Assembly: GCA_011772865.1 (NCBI GenBank)
Contig: WVYQ01000023.1
Location: 271,097-335,096, forward strand
Reading direction: 5' to 3'
Length of the DNA: 64,000 bases
From: Woeseiaceae bacterium
GTDB taxonomy: Bacteria; Pseudomonadota; Gammaproteobacteria; Steroidobacterales; Woeseiaceae
In this document: positions 30,762-39,602 of the stretch, piece by piece
How positions within the stretch are numbered: position 1 is the first letter of the stretch
Layout of the letters: every line of letters starts with the position of its first letter
Translations under genes and position numbers: made by a program
Notes under the pieces: generated by a model
Databases searched by the model: none
Told to the model about the DNA's origin: nothing
What the model saw: only the letters and a program-made list of their open reading frames with translations

Positions 30762-32918
30762 TCAGAATTTTCCGTAGTAGCCTTCTTTGAGCGCGTCGAA
30801 GAGATTGGCGGCGGTGTGGATTTCGCCGTCGTACTCGACTTCCTCGTCGCCCTTCAGGTCGACCGTCGAACCGTCGGCCAGCTTAAATGTATAGACCGTA
30901 TTCTTGAGGTCTTTCTCCTTCACCAGCACGCCCTGAAAAGCTTCAGGGTTGAACCGGAACGTCGTACAGCCCTTCAGCCCTTGCTCATAGGCATACAGAT
31001 AGATGTCCTTGAATTGCTCGTAGGGATACTCCGTCGGCACATTTGCCGTCTTGGATATCGACGAGTCAATCCACTTCTGGGCCGCTCCCTGGATATCCAC
31101 ATGCGCCTTCGGCGAAACGTCCTCGGCGGTAATAAAGTACTCGGGCAGCGTCGTGGCTCCACCCGCCTCGGCAGCACCGGGAGGCATCGCCGATTTGTCC
31201 ACGAGTTCGCGATACGCGAGCAACTCGAACGAATAGACATCGACCTTTTCCTTGGTCTTCTTGCCCTGGCGAATAACGTTGCGGAAGTAGTGGTGCGCGA
31301 AACTCGGTTCGATACCATTGCTCGCATTGTTCGCAAGCGACAGCGAGATCGTGCCTGTCGGCGCGATGGAACTGTGGTGGGTGAACCGCGCGCCGACCTC
31401 CGCAAGTTTTTCGACGAGTTCCGGCGCCTCGGCAGCCACGCGCTGCATGTAGCGGCTGTAACGGGCGTGCAGAATTCGACCGGGTACCTTATCGCCCGCC
31501 TGGTAGCCATCCGCCGTCATTTCAGGACGCTTGCGCAGCATTTCCTCGGTGACTTCGAACTGCTCGTTCATGATCGGTGCGGGCCCTTTCTCCTCAGCCA
31601 GTTCGAGCGCCTCTTCCCACCCTGCCAGCGCGAGCTCGCGTGACACTTCCTCGGTGAACTTTACGGCTCTTTCCTCACCGTACTTCATGCGCAGCATTGT
31701 GATCGTCGAGCCCAGGCCGAGGAACCCCATGCCATGCCGGCGCTTCCTCATGATTTCATTGCGTTGCTGTGGTAGCGGCAGGCCATTGATCTCGACGACG
31801 TTGTCGAGCATGCGCGTAAACGTCTTGACGACGTTGCGGAATGCGGCCCAATCGAAGCGTGCGTCGTCAGTGAACGGATCGACGACAAACCGCGTGAGAT
31901 TGACCGAACCCAGCAGGCAGGAGCCGTAAGGCGGCAACGGCTGCTCGCCGCAGGGATTGGTCGCGCGGATGTTCTCGTCAAACCAGTTGTTGTTCATCTC
32001 GTTGACCTTGTCGATCAGCACGAAACCCGGCTCCGCGAAATCGTAGGTCGACGCCATGATCAGGTCCCAGACCCGCCGCGCGGGCAGGGTCTTGTATATC
32101 TTGCATGCGACCAGGCCCTGCTGATCCTTCACGTAATTGCCCGGTTCCGGCCATTCGCGCCAGACGAACTGGCTTTGATCATTGATATCCAGGCCTTCGT
32201 CGTCGACTTCTTTCTGCGTAACCGGGAACGCGAGCGCCCAGTCTTTTTCGTTGATGACGGCCTGCATGAACTCATCGGTCACGAGCAGGGACAGGTTGAA
32301 TTGCCGCAGCCGGCCGTCCTCGCGCTTGGCGCGAATGAACTCGAGTACATCGGGATGACCAACATCAAACGTGCCCATTTGCGCGCCGCGGCGACCACCT
32401 GCCGAGGACACCGTGAAGCACATCTTGTCGTAGATATCCATGAACGACAGCGGGCCCGATGTATAGGCGCCCGCGCCGGTGACATACGCGCCCTTCGGGC
32501 GCAGCGTCGAGAACTCGTAACCGATGCCGCAGCCGGCCTTGAGGGTCAGCCCTGCTTCATGCACCTTGTTGAGAATGTTGTCCATCGAGTCGCCGACCGT
32601 GCCGGATACCGTGCAGTTGATCGTCGATGTCGCCGGCTTGTGCTCCTGGGCCCCCGCGTTGGACATGATCCGGCCCGCGGGAATGGCCCCGGACCGAAGC
32701 GCCCAGAGGAACTCTTCGTAATACTTGTCCTGTTTGGATTCAAGCTCGACGCTTGCCAGCGCACGGGCGACTCGCTTGTACGTGTCGTCAATGGTCTCGT
32801 CGATCTTGCTCCCGTCTTTGGCGGTCAGTCGATATTTCGCATCCCAAATATCGATGGAAGCAGCTTGGAACTCAATGTCGGTAACCGTGTGCGCATCCAT
32901 ATGAACGGCGGACTTCAT
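30762..32918 (-). CDS. nrdJa: Ribonucleotide reductase class II, catalytic subunit NrdJa
   Basis: The 718-residue protein is the adenosylcobalamin-dependent reductase converting nucleotides to deoxynucleotides independently of oxygen. The catalytic NPCGEQPLPPYGSCLLGSVNL segment holds the active-site Asn-Cys-Glu triad, TINCTVSGTVGDSMDNI holds the N-terminal redox cysteine, and GRRGAQMGTFDVGHPDVLEFI and APTGTISLSLANNASNGIEP are class II hallmarks. The reading frame ends where the usual NrdJ would continue; the rest is encoded by nrdJb 2 nt downstream. A long leader from 33111 to 32919 carries NrdR-like boxes. Confidence 0.95.
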   Translation of the reverse strand: MKSAVHMDAHTVTDIEFQAASIDIWDAKYRLTAKDGSKIDETIDDTYKRVARALASVELESKQDKYYEEFLWALRSGAIPAGRIMSNAGAQEHKPATSTINCTVSGTVGDSMDNILNKVHEAGLTLKAGCGIGYEFSTLRPKGAYVTGAGAYTSGPLSFMDIYDKMCFTVSSAGGRRGAQMGTFDVGHPDVLEFIRAKREDGRLRQFNLSLLVTDEFMQAVINEKDWALAFPVTQKEVDDEGLDINDQSQFVWREWPEPGNYVKDQQGLVACKIYKTLPARRVWDLIMASTYDFAEPGFVLIDKVNEMNNNWFDENIRATNPCGEQPLPPYGSCLLGSVNLTRFVVDPFTDDARFDWAAFRNVVKTFTRMLDNVVEINGLPLPQQRNEIMRKRRHGMGFLGLGSTITMLRMKYGEERAVKFTEEVSRELALAGWEEALELAEEKGPAPIMNEQFEVTEEMLRKRPEMTADGYQAGDKVPGRILHARYSRYMQRVAAEAPELVEKLAEVGARFTHHSSIAPTGTISLSLANNASNGIEPSFAHHYFRNVIRQGKKTKEKVDVYSFELLAYRELVDKSAMPPGAAEAGGATTLPEYFITAEDVSPKAHVDIQGAAQKWIDSSISKTANVPTEYPYEQFKDIYLYAYEQGLKGCTTFRFNPEAFQGVLVKEKDLKNTVYTFKLADGSTVDLKGDEEVEYDGEIHTAANLFDALKEGYYGKF

Positions 32919-33023
32919 AGGCCTGTCTTTTCCCCTTTTCTCCGTCTTGGAGACCCCAATTTACTCCAAAAAGTGGAGACCGTACTTGTTATCGAGCACT
33001 TTATCCGAGGAAACGAGGGCCCG

Positions 33024-33053
33024 CTCACCGCGCGTGCTTTTTGACGCGGCGAG
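33024..33053 (-). other. Stem-loop in the nrdJ leader
   Basis: CTCACCGCG (33024-33032) and CGCGGCGAG (33045-33053) can pair over 9 bp (one G-U pair in the minus-strand RNA) around a 12-nt loop, within the leader of nrdJa. It is GC-rich but lacks a T tract. It is not part of a cobalamin riboswitch, whose B12-box and size are absent. Confidence 0.45.
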
Positions 33054-33088
33054 TGCCAGAATTTGGCCTCATTTCCTATCGTGACTGG

Positions 33089-33146
33089 ACACAAGATGTT
33101 GTGTCCGAACGCACACAAGATTATGCCCGTCAGAGGCCCCTGTCAA
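33089..33146 (-). promoter_or_regulatory. nrdJ promoter with overlapping NrdR-like boxes
   Basis: Reading the minus strand there is a perfect -35 TTGACA (33146-33141), a 17-nt spacer and a -10 TAATCT (33123-33118). Two NrdR-like boxes overlap or follow it: a palindromic ACACAAGATGTTGTGT (33089-33104) and a more degenerate ACACAAGATTATGCCC (33113-33128) that covers the -10. NrdR is the general repressor of ribonucleotide reductase genes, so occupancy would block transcription. The boxes start 24 bp apart, closer than the usual tandem spacing, which lowers certainty about the second one. Confidence 0.75.
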
Positions 33147-33352
33147 GGGTTTATGCGAAAATAGCTCTAGGTTAATTACCTATTAAAATCAATATATTAT
33201 AAATTTTTCCGCAGTAAGTACTTTAAAAACAAGCGAAAAAAAATGGCACTTTTGTGAAAGTTTGTATCCACTACATCTAGTGGCATTAGGTCAAACACGT
33301 GAGCCACAAAAAATGTTGCCACTGATGGTCCAAATTTCGCAAAAAAAAACGA

Positions 33353-33381
33353 CTTGAATTGCCTGATGACGACCCCAATCT
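33353..33381 (+). promoter_or_regulatory. Sigma-32 heat-shock promoter of the Hsp20 gene
   Basis: CTTGAA (33353-33358) is followed after 14 nt by CCCCAATCT (33373-33381), an excellent match to the RpoH consensus CTTGAA-N13-15-CCCCATNT. It lies about 66 nt before the small heat-shock protein start codon. Confidence 0.88.
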
Positions 33382-33446
33382 ACCGGGCATGAGGTTTTGA
33401 CGGGCCAAAAAAACGCGCCTTGTCCATTACTTGCCAGGAGGAAAAT

Positions 33447-33887
33447 ATGAATCTTGTACGTTTTGATCCGTGGTCGATCGCCGACCTGATGCAACGCGAT
33501 TTCAATCGCTACGCAACCCCTCGTCCGGGCCGCAGCGCGGTTGAAACGCCGGTATCGGACTGGGCTCCGGCCGTCGATATCGTCGAAGAAAAGGACCGTT
33601 TCCTGCTTCGCGCCGACGTGCCCGGTGTCGCACGCGACGATATCGAAGTCAGCATGGAGGATGGCGTCCTCACAATCGCCGGCGCGCGCCACACCGAGAA
33701 GCACGAAGACGCCGAGGGCGTAAAGCGGTTCGAACGAGTCAGCGGTAAGTTCTATCGGCGTTTCACGCTGCCCGAGACTGCCGATGCCGAAGGTATTGCG
33801 GCCAGAAGCGCCAACGGAATTCTCGAGGTTTCGATACCGAAGCTGCCCCAGGTGCAGCCGCGACGTATTACCGTCGAAGCTGCCTGA
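33447..33887 (+). CDS. Small heat-shock protein (Hsp20/alpha-crystallin family)
   Basis: ATP-independent holdase chaperone that binds unfolding proteins. The ATG at 33447 has a perfect AGGAGG site 5 nt upstream; the longer frame from 33420 is not needed. The 146-residue protein has the N-terminal region ending in PAVDIVEEKDRFLLRADVPGV, the alpha-crystallin domain with EDGVLTIAGARH, the FYRRFTLPE strand and the ANGILEVSIPKLP segment. Heat induction is indicated by the sigma-32 promoter. A long-stem terminator follows. The Deg protease gene next door is also a protein-quality-control function. Confidence 0.94.
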   Translation: MNLVRFDPWSIADLMQRDFNRYATPRPGRSAVETPVSDWAPAVDIVEEKDRFLLRADVPGVARDDIEVSMEDGVLTIAGARHTEKHEDAEGVKRFERVSGKFYRRFTLPETADAEGIAARSANGILEVSIPKLPQVQPRRITVEAA

Positions 33888-33902
33888 GCAAGAGAGACCG
33901 AA

Positions 33903-33946
33903 ATGCCCGATTGCAACGCTTTGTTGCAGTCGGGCATCCTTGCTTT
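33903..33946 (+). terminator. Terminator of the Hsp20 gene
   Basis: ATGCCCGA (33903-33910) pairs perfectly with TCGGGCAT (33930-33937), and TGCAAC inside pairs with GTTGCA, giving a long hairpin followed by CCTTGCTTT. The T tract is interrupted, so termination may be moderate. Confidence 0.75.
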
Positions 33947-34006
33947 AACGGACCGCAGTCGTTTGAATGGTAGAACTGACTCACCTCAGTTTGGTCTGAC
34001 TGGATC

Positions 34007-35368
34007 ATGAGGCAAACAATGATTTTGAACATACGACTCTTCGTGGCTGGGGTTTTCCTCGTTGTTTCCGGGACCGCAGCCGCTCAAATGCCCGCCATGG
34101 TCGATGGCGAGCCGGTAACGAGCCTGGCACCGCTGGTCGAGCGCGTATCCCCGGCCGTCGTCAACATCCGCGTAAGCCAGACCGTGCAGCAACGCAATCC
34201 GTTCGCGGACGACCCTTTCTGGCGGTTTTTCGGCGGCCCGAACGTCCCGAACGGCTCGCGTGAGGTGGCCAGTGCCGGATCGGGCGTTATCGTGGACGCG
34301 GACCTCGGCTACATCCTGACCAATCACCATGTCGTCGGCGATGCCGACGAGATCCGGGTCTCACTGATGAACGGCGTTGAACTGGAAGCCGAGATCGTCG
34401 GCTCCGATGCCGCCACCGACATCGCGTTAATCAAGGTCGAGGGCGATAATCTGACCGACATGCCAATCGGCAACTCCGAGGATGTCAGGGTTGGCGATTT
34501 CGTGCTCGCTATCGGCAATCCGTTCGGACTCGGGCATACGGTGACATCGGGCATCGTCAGCGCTCTCGGTCGAGCTGGCATCAACCCGAACGGCTACGAG
34601 GACTTTATTCAGACCGATGCCTCGATCAACCCGGGCAACTCCGGCGGGGCGCTGGTCAACATGCGCGGCGAGCTGGTCGGCATCAACTCGGCCATCATCA
34701 GCCGCTCAGGCGGCAATGTCGGTATCGGCTTTGCCGTGCCCACGACCATTGCCAGCTCCATCATGCGGCAGATCCTCGAGTTCGGCGAGGTACGGCGCGG
34801 CCTGCTGGGCGTGACGATTCAGGACGTGAATCCCGAAATTGCCGAGGCGCTCGGCGCCTCAGTCGACCGTGGCGCCCTCATTTCGGAAGTAGTACCCAAC
34901 TCGGCTGCCGAGAAATCGGGGCTCAAGGTGGATGACATTATTATCGCCGTGGGCGAAGAAAAGATCACGAGCGCCTCCGAACTGCGCAACGCCATCGGCC
35001 TGAAGGGATATGGGGAGGCCGTCGAAATCACGTACAACCGGGAAGGAAAGACGCACACGACGAGTGCTGTTCTCGGTCGCCAGGAGGTTGCCAGCAGTGT
35101 CGGCGACGACATACATGAAGGCCTGCAGGGTGCGCAATTCGCGACCTATACGACATCAAGCGGCGTCGAGGCCGGCGTCGAGGTGACCGAAGTGGAACCA
35201 GGCAGCCCGGCTGCGCAACGCGGACTGCTTGCCGGTGACATCATTTCAGCCGTGAATCGCCGCACGGTCCGAAATGTCCAGCAGTTCCGTGAAGTCGCGG
35301 GAGCGAACCGTATCCTGTTCCTGCTCGTGCAACGCGACAGTCGTCAACTGATGCTGCAGATACGCTAG
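34007..35368 (+). CDS. degQ: Do-like periplasmic serine protease (DegP/DegQ type)
   Basis: Periplasmic protease/chaperone for misfolded envelope proteins. The 453-residue precursor has a signal peptide cleaved around AAA-Q27. The trypsin-like triad is His108 in LTNHHVV, Asp138 in ATDIALIK and Ser212 in NPGNSGGALVN. Two PDZ domains follow (about 260-350 and 370-450). The short LA loop (only RNPFADDPFWRFFGG) is closer to DegQ/DegS than DegP, but two PDZ domains exclude DegS. An ATG at 34019 is an alternative start. Confidence 0.93.
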   Translation: MRQTMILNIRLFVAGVFLVVSGTAAAQMPAMVDGEPVTSLAPLVERVSPAVVNIRVSQTVQQRNPFADDPFWRFFGGPNVPNGSREVASAGSGVIVDADLGYILTNHHVVGDADEIRVSLMNGVELEAEIVGSDAATDIALIKVEGDNLTDMPIGNSEDVRVGDFVLAIGNPFGLGHTVTSGIVSALGRAGINPNGYEDFIQTDASINPGNSGGALVNMRGELVGINSAIISRSGGNVGIGFAVPTTIASSIMRQILEFGEVRRGLLGVTIQDVNPEIAEALGASVDRGALISEVVPNSAAEKSGLKVDDIIIAVGEEKITSASELRNAIGLKGYGEAVEITYNREGKTHTTSAVLGRQEVASSVGDDIHEGLQGAQFATYTTSSGVEAGVEVTEVEPGSPAAQRGLLAGDIISAVNRRTVRNVQQFREVAGANRILFLLVQRDSRQLMLQIR

Positions 35369-35401
35369 AATCAGGAGCCGGCCCGGCTCCTGTTTCTGAC
35401 G

Positions 35402-37387
35402 ATGCCTCTGACGCGAAACACCGCTAGTCAATTGCTTGCCGGCGCGCTGCTCCTGATGAGTGGCGCGCTGGTTTTCGCGTCCACTGCCACGGACTCCCAA
35501 CGCCAGATATTCAAGCGCGTCTATGCCGAGGTCGAACTCGGCAATTGGGCGGCCGTAGACTCGCTCGATGCCGATGAGCGCCGGTCCCTCGAAGACTACG
35601 TCTTGTACCCCGACCTGCGTGCCGCATGGCTTCGCGCCACTCTGGTCAATGCCGATCACGCCGAGATCGATGCCTTCCTCGGACACCATGGCGTCCTCAA
35701 GCCGGCCCGCGAGCTCCGCTACCGTTACGCGTTGCATCTTGCCGACATCGGCTATCTCGACGAGTACCTGGCGATCTACGAGCAGTATTACCAGGGTCTG
35801 GACGATGAAAGGCTCGATTGTCTCGCCCTGCAGGCTGAACTCGAAGTCGGGCGCGCGTCGCGCGTCGTCAACCGTGCGATCGATCTGTGGACGGTCGGCG
35901 AGAGCCAGGTGGACGAATGCGACCCGGTATTCGAATTCCTGGATGACGGCGATCACCTCGATATCGTCGATTACATGCGGCGCTTCGAACTCGCGATCGA
36001 CGCGCGAGAATTCACGATGGCCCAGTGGCTCGGCAAATCGATCGACCAGCAGCATATCGACACGGCGGGCCAGTGGCTGCGAGCGCAGCGCAATCCCGAG
36101 TCCTTCGTCGAGAATGCCGACAAGCTGGACAACAATGAGACCACGCGGGATCAGCTTATCTTTGCCATAGAAAGGATCACCTATGACGACCCGCTAAGAG
36201 CGCTGGAACTCTGGACAGAGATTTCCCGGGGTCAACGATTCTCGGCCGAGCAGGAACTGCGAACGGCGCGGCACATCGCCCTGTGGATGGCCCGCGACAG
36301 GCTTACCGGCGCTTACAAGCAGTTGACTGCGCTGCCCGTTGCGGCCCAGAACGCCGAAGTAATTCGCTGGCGCGCCCGTACGAGTCTTCGACTGCGTAAC
36401 TGGCCGAATCTTCTCGCCGATATCGAAGCCATGACGGCAACAGAACGCGGAACAGAAGAGTGGCGCTACTGGTACGGCATCGCTCTGCAGCGAAACAATC
36501 GTATTGCCGAGGGCGATGCCGTCCTCCAGCAACTGGCTGCAGAGCGAAGCTACTACGGCTTTCTCGCGGCTGATGAGCTCGGACTGCCCTATTCGCTGGT
36601 CGATGAGTCGTTTTCTCCCGACGAGCAGCGCATCGCAGAACTCGCTGGACGACCCGAATTGATCCGCGCCCGCGAACTGTTTCTCGTTGGACTCGATGGC
36701 AGGGGACGTTCGGAGTGGGACGCCGTGGTTCGTTATCTGGAGGCCGGCGACAAGATGCAGGCCGCCATCCTTGCCAATCGCTGGGGATGGCACTCACGCG
36801 CGATCGCCGCGGCGGCCAGCGTCGGGGATTTCGACGATCTGTCACTTCGGTATCCGCTACCCTTTCACGAGACGTTTCGCGAGCACTCGGAAGCTGCCGG
36901 CATTTCCACAACCTGGGCTTATGGCGTCGCGCGAAGTGAAAGTCTGTTCATGCGCGATGCGCGCTCGAGGGCCGGCGCAGTTGGCCTGATGCAGCTGATG
37001 CCCGCCACCGGCAAGGAGGTGGCCAGATCGATCAAGCTGCCGTACTCGGGCCTGAGCACGCTGACAGACCCGGGCAGCAATATCCGGCTCGGCACCTTCT
37101 ACCTCGGCCAGATGGCAGACCGATATGGCGGAAATCGGGTGCTCGCGACTGCTGCATACAATGCCGGTCCGCATCGTGTCGATGCCTGGCTGCCGCAAGT
37201 GGGCAACGTCGATGCGCGTGTCTGGATCGAGAACATCCCGTTCAACGAGACACGCGGTTACGTAAAGCGGGTACTCGCCGCGGAAACCATATTTCACTGG
37301 CGCATGACGGGCCAGATTCGCCGCCTGTCAGACGAGTTACTGGTCGTCAGGGCGGAACCTAAGCCTCACCGGGTCGCAAGGAACTAG
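35402..37387 (+). CDS. slt: Soluble lytic murein transglycosylase (Slt70 type)
   Basis: Cleaves peptidoglycan glycan strands with formation of 1,6-anhydro-MurNAc. The 661-residue protein has an N-terminal signal sequence (ALLLMSGALVFA), a long alpha-helical superhelical U/L domain, and a C-terminal lysozyme-like domain: the catalytic Glu in ARSESLF, GLMQLMPATG, NIRLGTFYLGQM and AYNAGPHRVDAWL. The gene begins 33 nt after degQ. Its last 29 bases overlap the 3' end of the convergent aminopeptidase gene. Confidence 0.94.
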   Translation: MPLTRNTASQLLAGALLLMSGALVFASTATDSQRQIFKRVYAEVELGNWAAVDSLDADERRSLEDYVLYPDLRAAWLRATLVNADHAEIDAFLGHHGVLKPARELRYRYALHLADIGYLDEYLAIYEQYYQGLDDERLDCLALQAELEVGRASRVVNRAIDLWTVGESQVDECDPVFEFLDDGDHLDIVDYMRRFELAIDAREFTMAQWLGKSIDQQHIDTAGQWLRAQRNPESFVENADKLDNNETTRDQLIFAIERITYDDPLRALELWTEISRGQRFSAEQELRTARHIALWMARDRLTGAYKQLTALPVAAQNAEVIRWRARTSLRLRNWPNLLADIEAMTATERGTEEWRYWYGIALQRNNRIAEGDAVLQQLAAERSYYGFLAADELGLPYSLVDESFSPDEQRIAELAGRPELIRARELFLVGLDGRGRSEWDAVVRYLEAGDKMQAAILANRWGWHSRAIAAAASVGDFDDLSLRYPLPFHETFREHSEAAGISTTWAYGVARSESLFMRDARSRAGAVGLMQLMPATGKEVARSIKLPYSGLSTLTDPGSNIRLGTFYLGQMADRYGGNRVLATAAYNAGPHRVDAWLPQVGNVDARVWIENIPFNETRGYVKRVLAAETIFHWRMTGQIRRLSDELLVVRAEPKPHRVARN

Positions 37388-38345
37388 CGCGCTCGTAAAA
37401 ACAGGTCAGGTTCCTGCCGCACTCGTCGTACAGGCTCCGAAACTCCTCGACGCGACCGAGGTAAAGGCCGATTGAAACCAGCCTGGCGTTGTTGAGGTCG
37501 CTCTCGAGCCAGGCCGGTTCGGCACGGCCCGAGCGTTCCAGTTCTTCCCGGATCGACGCACGCAAGCGATCCAGGCCCATCGCTTTGCGCTCTCGCATCG
37601 CCGCCGGCGCAATTCTCGTCCTGTAAAGCGCTTCGAGTTCCACCTTCGCATTCAGGACGAGTTCGCCGATGCGCTCCTGGAGTTCCCGCCGTTCCAGGTA
37701 GGCATCGAACATTTCTGTCTCGCCACGCTCGTCGAGCCAGAGACCAAGACCGATCTCGGCGACCGCGGTCGCAAACGACTCGTTGAATTCGGTATCGTCC
37801 TTTACGTACAGCACCTGGTGCGCGAGTTCGTGAAAGATTGTTGCGACCAGCTCGGTGTCATCCCAGTGCATCATTGTGTTCAGCACCGGATCGTCAAACC
37901 TGCCCAGCGTGGAATACGCCGGTATGCCTCCGACCACAACGTCATAACCGTCCGCACGCAGTTGCCGGGCCTTTTGCCTCGCGGCTTCCTCCGAAAAATA
38001 GCCGCGATACGCGACACAGCCTGCGACCGGGAAACACCAGGTCCTGGGTTCGAGCGAAAACTCGGGCGCCGCGAAAACATTCCAGACCACGTAGTCACGG
38101 CCGATATCGGCATAGCTGCGATAACTGTCGTTGTCCGGCAGGTACAGGACGTCGACCGCGAATTGTCGAGCTTCGCTGACCAGCTCGAGTCGCTCTGCCA
38201 GCTCGTCCGGTGTTTCTTCGGCAGCAATCAACTCGTCGATCGGTTCTCGCTTGCTCATTACATCGAGCTGTCCCCGGGCGGCCTGGATGTAGTAGCAGCC
38301 ACACAACGATACGGCGCACACAATAACCGCAAGTACCCTCAGCAC
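37359..38345 (-). CDS. Lipoprotein aminopeptidase (COG4324-like metalloprotease)
   Basis: The start chosen is GTG 38345, preceded by GAGG at a good distance, because it gives a signal peptide ending in the lipobox VSLCGC; the ATG-initiated longer frame would bury it. The 328-residue product contains the zinc motif FHELAHQ (H-E-x-x-H) with a downstream NESFATAVAE acting as the third-ligand region, and RGYFSEEAARQ and IPAYSTLGRFDDPVLN before it. This is the pattern of the predicted aminopeptidase family COG4324. It is probably anchored to the inner or outer membrane by the lipid-modified cysteine. It diverges from cca. Confidence 0.8.
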   Translation of the reverse strand: MLRVLAVIVCAVSLCGCYYIQAARGQLDVMSKREPIDELIAAEETPDELAERLELVSEARQFAVDVLYLPDNDSYRSYADIGRDYVVWNVFAAPEFSLEPRTWCFPVAGCVAYRGYFSEEAARQKARQLRADGYDVVVGGIPAYSTLGRFDDPVLNTMMHWDDTELVATIFHELAHQVLYVKDDTEFNESFATAVAEIGLGLWLDERGETEMFDAYLERRELQERIGELVLNAKVELEALYRTRIAPAAMRERKAMGLDRLRASIREELERSGRAEPAWLESDLNNARLVSIGLYLGRVEEFRSLYDECGRNLTCFYERASSLRPGEA

Positions 38346-38372
38346 GTTTGTCCTCGATGCTAGAATCGACCA

Positions 38373-39602
38373 ATGCAAGTGTACCTCGTGGGTGGCGCAG
38401 TCCGTGATGAGCGCCTGGGCCTTCCTGTCCAGGAGCGCGACTGGTGCGTGGTTGGCGCCACGCCCGATGAACTTCTCGACAAGGGCTTCAAACGAGTCGG
38501 CAAGGATTTCCCGGTCTTCCTGCATCCCGAGACGGGCGAGGAATATGCCCTCGCCCGGACCGAGAGAAAAACGGCTGCGGGATATCACGGCTTCGCATTC
38601 GACACGTCGCCCGACGTCACGATCGAAGAAGACCTGGCCCGGCGTGACTTTACGATCAATGCGCTTGCCGTCAGCGAAGACGGTGAACTAATCGATCCTC
38701 ACGGCGGCCTGGACGACCTCGAAAACCTTCTGATTCGCCATGTCTCCGATGCCTTTGTCGAAGACCCCGTGCGCATCCTTCGGGCCGCGAAATTCGCGGC
38801 TCGATTCGCGCAGCTCGGCTTTCGCATCGCGCCCGCTACGCGCGACCTGATGCGCAACATGGTGAACGATGGCGAGGCCGATGCGCTCGTCCCGGACCGG
38901 GTATGGAAAGAGACCGAGTCGGCCCTGGCCGGCCCCGACCCGCAACTCTACTTCGAGGCCCTGCGCGCGTGCAGCGCACTGCGCGTTGTGTTCCCGGAGG
39001 TCGACGCGCTTTTCGGGGTCCCTCAACCCGTCAAGTGGCACCCGGAAATCGATACGGGTTTGCACACAATGATGGTCGTCGAACAGGCGGCGCGCCTCAG
39101 CGACGACATCGAAGTCCGTTTTGCGGCACTCGTGCACGACCTCGGCAAAGGCACGACCAGCCCGTCTGATTTGCCATCACATCCCGGCCACGAACAGCGC
39201 GGCAGGAAACTGATCAGGGACATGTGCGAGCGGCTGCCGGTGCCGCGCGCATGTCGCGATCTCGGATTGCTCGCCGCCGAGTACCACACGCATTGCCACC
39301 GGGCGCTCGAACTTCGCAACGACACGATCGTGAAGCTGCTCGAGAAGACCGACGCTTTTCGCCGGCCAGGACGCTTTACACAGTTCCTGACGGCCTGCGA
39401 AGCGGACGCCCGTGGACGAACGGGCTTCGAATCGAGACAGTATCCGCAGGCCGCGCATTTGCGCGCGGCGTTTGCCGCCGCATCGGCCATTGACGCTGCC
39501 GCGATCGCCGCTGACAACGACGGCGAGGTCGTCGCAACGGCCATTCGCGACGCGCGCATCAACGCTGTAGCCGACGTTCGGGGCAGCTCTCAGTCGCCGT
39601 AG
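38373..39602 (+). CDS. cca: CCA-adding enzyme (tRNA nucleotidyltransferase with HD domain)
   Basis: Adds or repairs the 3'-CCA end of tRNA. The class II signature VYLVGGAVRDERLG is at the N-terminus, then DWCVVGATP with the catalytic carboxylates, RRDFTINALA and EDPVRILRAAKFAARF. The C-terminal half has an HD phosphohydrolase domain (LVHDLGKG), as in the multifunctional E. coli type. The product is 409 residues. The window's tRNA already encodes CCA, so repair is a likely role. Its stop overlaps that of the convergent barrel gene by 13 nt. Confidence 0.95.
   Translation: MQVYLVGGAVRDERLGLPVQERDWCVVGATPDELLDKGFKRVGKDFPVFLHPETGEEYALARTERKTAAGYHGFAFDTSPDVTIEEDLARRDFTINALAVSEDGELIDPHGGLDDLENLLIRHVSDAFVEDPVRILRAAKFAARFAQLGFRIAPATRDLMRNMVNDGEADALVPDRVWKETESALAGPDPQLYFEALRACSALRVVFPEVDALFGVPQPVKWHPEIDTGLHTMMVVEQAARLSDDIEVRFAALVHDLGKGTTSPSDLPSHPGHEQRGRKLIRDMCERLPVPRACRDLGLLAAEYHTHCHRALELRNDTIVKLLEKTDAFRRPGRFTQFLTACEADARGRTGFESRQYPQAAHLRAAFAAASAIDAAAIAADNDGEVVATAIRDARINAVADVRGSSQSP

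Noticed and set aside
32919..33111. Cobalamin riboswitch upstream of nrdJ
   Set aside because: The leader is short and has no B12-box; only one plain hairpin is visible.
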